Shown: positions 60,629-64,000 of the stretch, in pieces
Numbering within the stretch: position 1 is the stretch's first letter
Layout of the letters: every line of letters begins with the position of its first letter
Origin: Heliocidaris erythrogramma
Lineage: Eukaryota; Echinodermata; Echinoidea; Camarodonta; Echinometridae
Reading direction: 5' to 3'
Length of the DNA stretch: 64,000 nt
Assembly (NCBI GenBank): GCA_025617745.1
Contig: CM046869.1
Span: 9,939,168 to 10,003,167, forward strand
Program-made: the position numbers and the translations under genes
The notes under the pieces: model-generated
Databases searched by the model: none
Told to the model about the DNA's origin: nothing
Seen by the model: the letters and a program-made list of their open reading frames with translations, nothing else

Positions 60629-61051
60629 ATCACTCACTCATTTCTCAATTATACCTCTATTACAGCTGCCCTTCCGATTCTCTCCCTTTCTCTTGCTGTG
60701 CTCAGGGATGCAGTTAGTGTAAGTGTGCGTGAGTGGGTGTGAGTGTGGGTGGGTGCATGTATATTATTAGAAAGGGGGAAAATAGCTCGAGGGAGGGGGA
60801 GGGCGTCGTGGAGAAGGATGGAAAGAAAAGTAGCCAAATAGGAAAAACGGAATGAATATTGCTGAAATCTAACAAAACAGTTTGAAAATTGCCACGAAAT
60901 ATAGGCCTACTAAGTTAGCAGAAACCATGAATCAATAAATTAATGGAAAATGGGTTACAGTCCAATTAGGATTCCTCAAAGTCTTGATCACACACCGATC
61001 TTTCCCTGCCATCCTCTTGGACACCAAGATGTGTTTGCATGATTTAAAACA

Positions 61052-61226
61052 AGGGTGGATGCGGGGGGGGGGGCACAGTTGTAACCCCCCCCCCTTTATT
61101 CGGTTGCTTGTCATGCCTCCCCTTTTTTTGTTTGATAACCTTTTTTCCTTCTTTTCTTTTTCTTACTTGTCAGAATTTGCGAGAATTGGACCCCTACCTT
61201 TTACAAAACCCCTGAGCTGCCACTGA
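61052..61226. mobile_element. hAT-like MITE remnant
   Basis: GGGTGGATGCGGGGGGGGGG on the left, CTTGTCAGAATTTGCG in the middle and CCCTGAGCTGCCACTGAG on the right resemble the other family copies. Confidence 0.55.
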
Positions 61227-61553
61227 GAAGAATTAAAAAAATGAAGTAAAAATGGCAAATTTCAGTGTGATGTAAGATACCAGCAAAATTAAATGAGCAT
61301 GTAGGATGACAAATGCGTCATTATGAACTCAGCGATGTAAAGAATAGCTGTATAAGTGCTCGTTCACAATGAAATTTAACGTTCAAGTGAACATCAGAAA
61401 AGCAAAAAGTTAACTTTTGCTTTATCTGTTCAGGAGGCCGGTTTGGTTTATTACTAGCATAATTTATGAGATGTAAGTGCATGTCTGTTCATATAATTTC
61501 GTGACCCGTTTTACTCTAACTGAGGATGCGTTTATACTTTCTTTGCGAAAGCA

Positions 61554-61691
61554 GGGGAGCGTTTCATCAAGTGTTTTGTCAGTGATTTTTACCGACAAAT
61601 TTGTTCTCAGCCAATCAGATGCAAGGATTTCAGTAGCTTATAACAGTTGTCGGTAAAAATCACTGACAAAACACTTGATGAAATGCTCCCC
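61554..61691. repeat. MITE, 138 bp, ~45-bp inverted ends
   Basis: GGGGAGCGTTTCATCAAGTG and CACTTGATGAAATGCTCCCC are inverted; pairing continues through TTTTGTCAGTGATTTTTACC. This is the best-preserved family member in the window. Confidence 0.93.
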
Positions 61692-61772
61692 AGAAAGCTT
61701 ATCTAAAACGCATTTTCACGGGGTACTGTTTATATTTCTACTCTACAGGCAAATTCGGGCTGTGCATAGCTG

Positions 61773-61936
61773 GGCCCCGTCTTATAAACTATAAAGAGTT
61801 GCGATTGATTGCAAATAATTTGCAATTGATATCAATCGCAACTCTGTACTTAAGAGATAGGTGATTGGACATTATTTTGCGATTGATTGGAGGACTTGCG
61901 ATCGATTCAAATCAATCGCAACTCTTTATATTAAAG
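61773..61936. repeat. foldback MITE (AGAGTTGCGATTGATT type)
   Basis: AAGAGTTGCGATTGATTGC on the left and GATTCAAATCAATCGCAACTCT on the right are inverted, with outer GGGCCCCGTCTT and AAAGACCGGGC. A second copy (62730-62886) lacks the outer left end because it lies at the duplication boundary. Confidence 0.85.
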
Positions 61937-62411
61937 ACCGGGCACTGGTTTCGCCAACCTCATTGCGCATGCTACTAAACTCGTAAAAAATGTAAGAAAA
62001 GGACCCTTCTGGCCTTAAAAATGGGAGTAGAAATTCACCCTAATTCAATTAAAGCCCACCCAAGGAATATAAAAGTCACGTTACACAAAAGTCCGTATTC
62101 TGCTAAAAATTTAATCCTAACACTGGGTGTAAAGTCGAGTTCTAAAAATGAAAACCGTGGTCGTTATGACACTACAGAGGTTAAATCATGACAATATCAA
62201 ATGATATGCTCAATGATATTGGTAATTTGAAAATTTACGACTGAAATCAAATAGCATTATACTGGTAAGCATAACAGCATGAAGATGGCTACGTGCGCAC
62301 ACTTAAAAACTGTATCTCGTTATTTTCATCTAAAAGTCAATAATTGGTTCAAAACCATTTCAGTCAGCAAAGAAGTCACATGGCGATTTTCTCTTACAAT
62401 TCCAGCAAGTT
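61783..62411 (+). repeat. segmental duplication, copy 1
   Basis: This 629-bp block from TATAAACTATAAAGAG to CCAGCAAGT recurs at 62730-63356. The two copies differ by only a few substitutions and small indels. Confidence 0.95.
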
Positions 62412-62633
62412 TACTTCTTCTTGTGTAGAGCGTAGAATAAATCAAATATTTAGATTGTCTCTATGCGCTTCCAAAATCTCTGGATTATTACCCCAGCTCT
62501 AGTCTAGCTGTCTTGATAGCGCGCTGAAACATTTAAGGAATTTCTTCCTATAAGTAAATTTACTTCTCCTGGGTCGAGTGTGGCCAATGCTGATTGGTGA
62601 CTAATCTATGCTTTTCTAACCCATGTTATATAA

Positions 62634-62723
62634 ATGAGAATTTGACTCTCGTTGTTGGAGTTACCCGGACCATCTCATCTCCAAACTATCCTTCCAATTA
62701 CCCCGACAACACCCACTATACTG
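62634..62723 (+). CDS. CUB-domain exon fragment
   Basis: The frame reads TLVVGVTRTISSPNYPSNYP then DNTHYTG. SPNYP.NYP.N is the hallmark of CUB domains, extracellular modules of receptors, proteases and scavenger-type proteins. A GT donor (TACTG|GTACAC) follows at 62724. The 5' edge is uncertain; TTGTTGGAG is a possible acceptor. The copy-2 duplication starts 6 bp later, so it is either a real exon of a gene continuing right or an orphaned duplicate. The expected aromatic/Cys after the N-rich turn is replaced (HYTG). Confidence 0.6.
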
Positions 62724-62729
62724 GTACAC

Positions 62730-63356
62730 TATAAACTATAAAGAGTTGCGATTGATTGCAAATAATTTGCAATTGATATCAATCGCAACTCTGTACTTAA
62801 GAGATAGGTGATTGGACATTATTTTGCGATTGATTGGAGGACTTGCGATCGATTCAAATCAATCGCAACTCTATTTATTAAAGACGGGGCACTGGTTTCG
62901 CCAACCTCATTGCGCATGCTACTAAACTCGTAAAAATGTAAGAAAAGGACCCTTCTGGTCTTAAAAATGGGAGTAGAAATTCACCCTAATTCAATTAAAG
63001 CCCACCCAAGGAATATAAAAGTCACGTTACACAAAAGTCCGTATTCTGCTAAAAATTTAATCCTAACACTGGGCGTAAAGTCGAGTTCTAAAAATGAAAA
63101 CCGTGGTCGTTATGACACTACAGAGGTTAAATCATGACAATATCAAATGATATGCTCAATGATATTGGTAATTTGAAAATTTACGACTGAAATCAAATAG
63201 CATTATACTGGTAAGCATAACAGCATGAAGATGGCTACGTGCGCACACTTAAAAACTGTATCTCATTATTTTCATCTAAAAGTCAATAATTGGTTCAAAA
63301 CCATTTCAGTCAGCAAAGAAGTCACATGGCGATTTTCTCTTACAATTCCAGCAAGT
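62730..63356 (+). repeat. segmental duplication, copy 2
   Basis: Partner of 61783-62411, offset by 947 bp in direct orientation. Its end at CCAGCAAGT is followed by new sequence. Confidence 0.95.
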
Positions 63357-63396
63357 CTGCTTTGATTGTTATACTCTGAAAAAATACCTTCATTTT

Positions 63397-63496
63397 TTGT
63401 TATCAATGGGCCTCTTTGCTAAGATGTATCCCCTCACGTGGATCCTAATTATGATCTTGATTGGACCAGCCAAACTGCAGCAACCACATACAAGGG
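63397..63496 (+). CDS. possible signal-peptide first exon
   Basis: ATG at 63397 or 63406 opens MGLFAKMYPLTWILIMILIG then PAKLQQPHTRG: a short n-region, hydrophobic core and small-residue cleavage-like site. AAGGG|GTATGC follows as a donor. It could be the first exon of a secreted or membrane protein continuing to the right. There is no family evidence. Confidence 0.35.
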
Positions 63497-63569
63497 GTAT
63501 GCTTTTTAAAACTTTATTTGACATTCATAAAGACAATTCTGTGAGTCATTACAATAAGAGACAGCCGAG

Positions 63570-63680
63570 TACATGGGCGGAAGGGGGGGGGGGGGGGACT
63601 CGCCCCCGGAATTTTTAAATTTTGTATAGCAACAATTGGTAAATCTAGTCCGCCCCCCCCCCCCCCGGCTGTGACAAGAA
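63570..63680. repeat. G/C-run repeat, probable hAT-like MITE fragment
   Basis: GGGCGGAAGGGGGGGGGGGG and AGTCCGCCCCCCCCCCCCCC enclose a short AT-rich spacer. It resembles other copies but its ends are unclear. Confidence 0.45.
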
Positions 63681-64000
63681 ATCGCCACACATGACCGAGT
63701 AGGTCTATTTCTTAATCTACGAAATAACTTTTTCAGAAATAGTAAGTAAAAAGAGTGCCTTACATCAACGCAGTTTCTATATGTATTCTAACATACATGT
63801 ATTTAGACGATTCTATAACTCGATTGAACAATACTTTGTCAATTTATAATCCCCTTAATCAAGACTTGAAGAATTTCAAGTTCATAGATCATCCCAAATC
63901 TTTGCAATATATTTTATGACTTCATTATCAACATACATTAATTATGTCAGTACAAATGTGGACAATTATTGTGTTATTCTACAACTGTTACTTCGTATTT
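63681..64000. other. right edge, nothing recognised
   Basis: AT-rich sequence without supported features. Confidence 0.5.

Overview
The window is animal nuclear DNA: AT-rich, with spliced genes, GT/AG introns and dense repeats. Two genes are recognisable from protein similarity. The repeat types (Helitrons with pearl/Tsp-like core repeats, TTAA and hAT MITEs, tRNA-derived SINEs, truncated non-LTR retrotransposons) and the proteins suggest a marine invertebrate, most likely an echinoderm such as a sea urchin. The species call is inference.

Genes. (1) Plus strand, left end: the last three coding exons of XPR1 (SLC53A1, phosphate exporter) at 1262-1382, 2282-2373 and 8607-8835. Their phases fit exactly; upstream exons lie outside the window. 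(2) Minus strand, centre: an apparently complete 18-exon gene for a GABA-B-type class C GPCR, 43643 down to 21935. The exon model gives 831 residues with all phases matching: signal peptide, Venus-flytrap ectodomain, seven TM segments and a C-terminal coiled coil. The TM region resembles GABBR2 and three GABA-contact positions are replaced. (3) Plus strand, right end: a CUB-domain exon fragment near 62.65 kb and a possible signal-peptide exon near 63.4 kb, which may belong to another gene continuing to the right.

Mobile DNA. Two copies of one non-autonomous Helitron (19497-21770 plus, 26298-31868 minus) sit in opposite orientation. One lies just past the receptor stop codon, the other in the TM2-TM3 intron. 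The larger copy holds about ten copies of a 452-bp higher-order repeat made of three ~150-bp units, most carrying a DR1-type nuclear-receptor motif. Others are a 1.7-kb piggyBac-type element with a nested TTAA MITE (2861-4542) whose empty site is also in the window (46.2 kb), a 1.58-kb Tc1-like palindrome (15477-17057), a 690-bp tRNA-containing A-B-A-B-A element with 12-bp target duplications (17193-17882), a ~3.07-kb inverted-repeat element with ACCACAGTGTGGT arrays at both ends (47563-50627), a LINE nested in a MITE (51.8-54.7 kb), hAT-like MITEs with long G/C runs, and several small foldback families.

Layout: 1-8.9 kb XPR1 3' end; 8.9-21.9 kb repeat-rich intergenic DNA; 21.9-43.7 kb receptor gene; 43.7-62.6 kb upstream/intergenic DNA, possibly with a distal promoter near 56.05 kb; 61.8-63.4 kb a 947-bp-offset duplication around the CUB fragment. 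No rRNA, CRISPR array, prokaryotic operon or intact viral genome was seen. Exon boundaries come from reading splice consensus and phase, not from transcripts.
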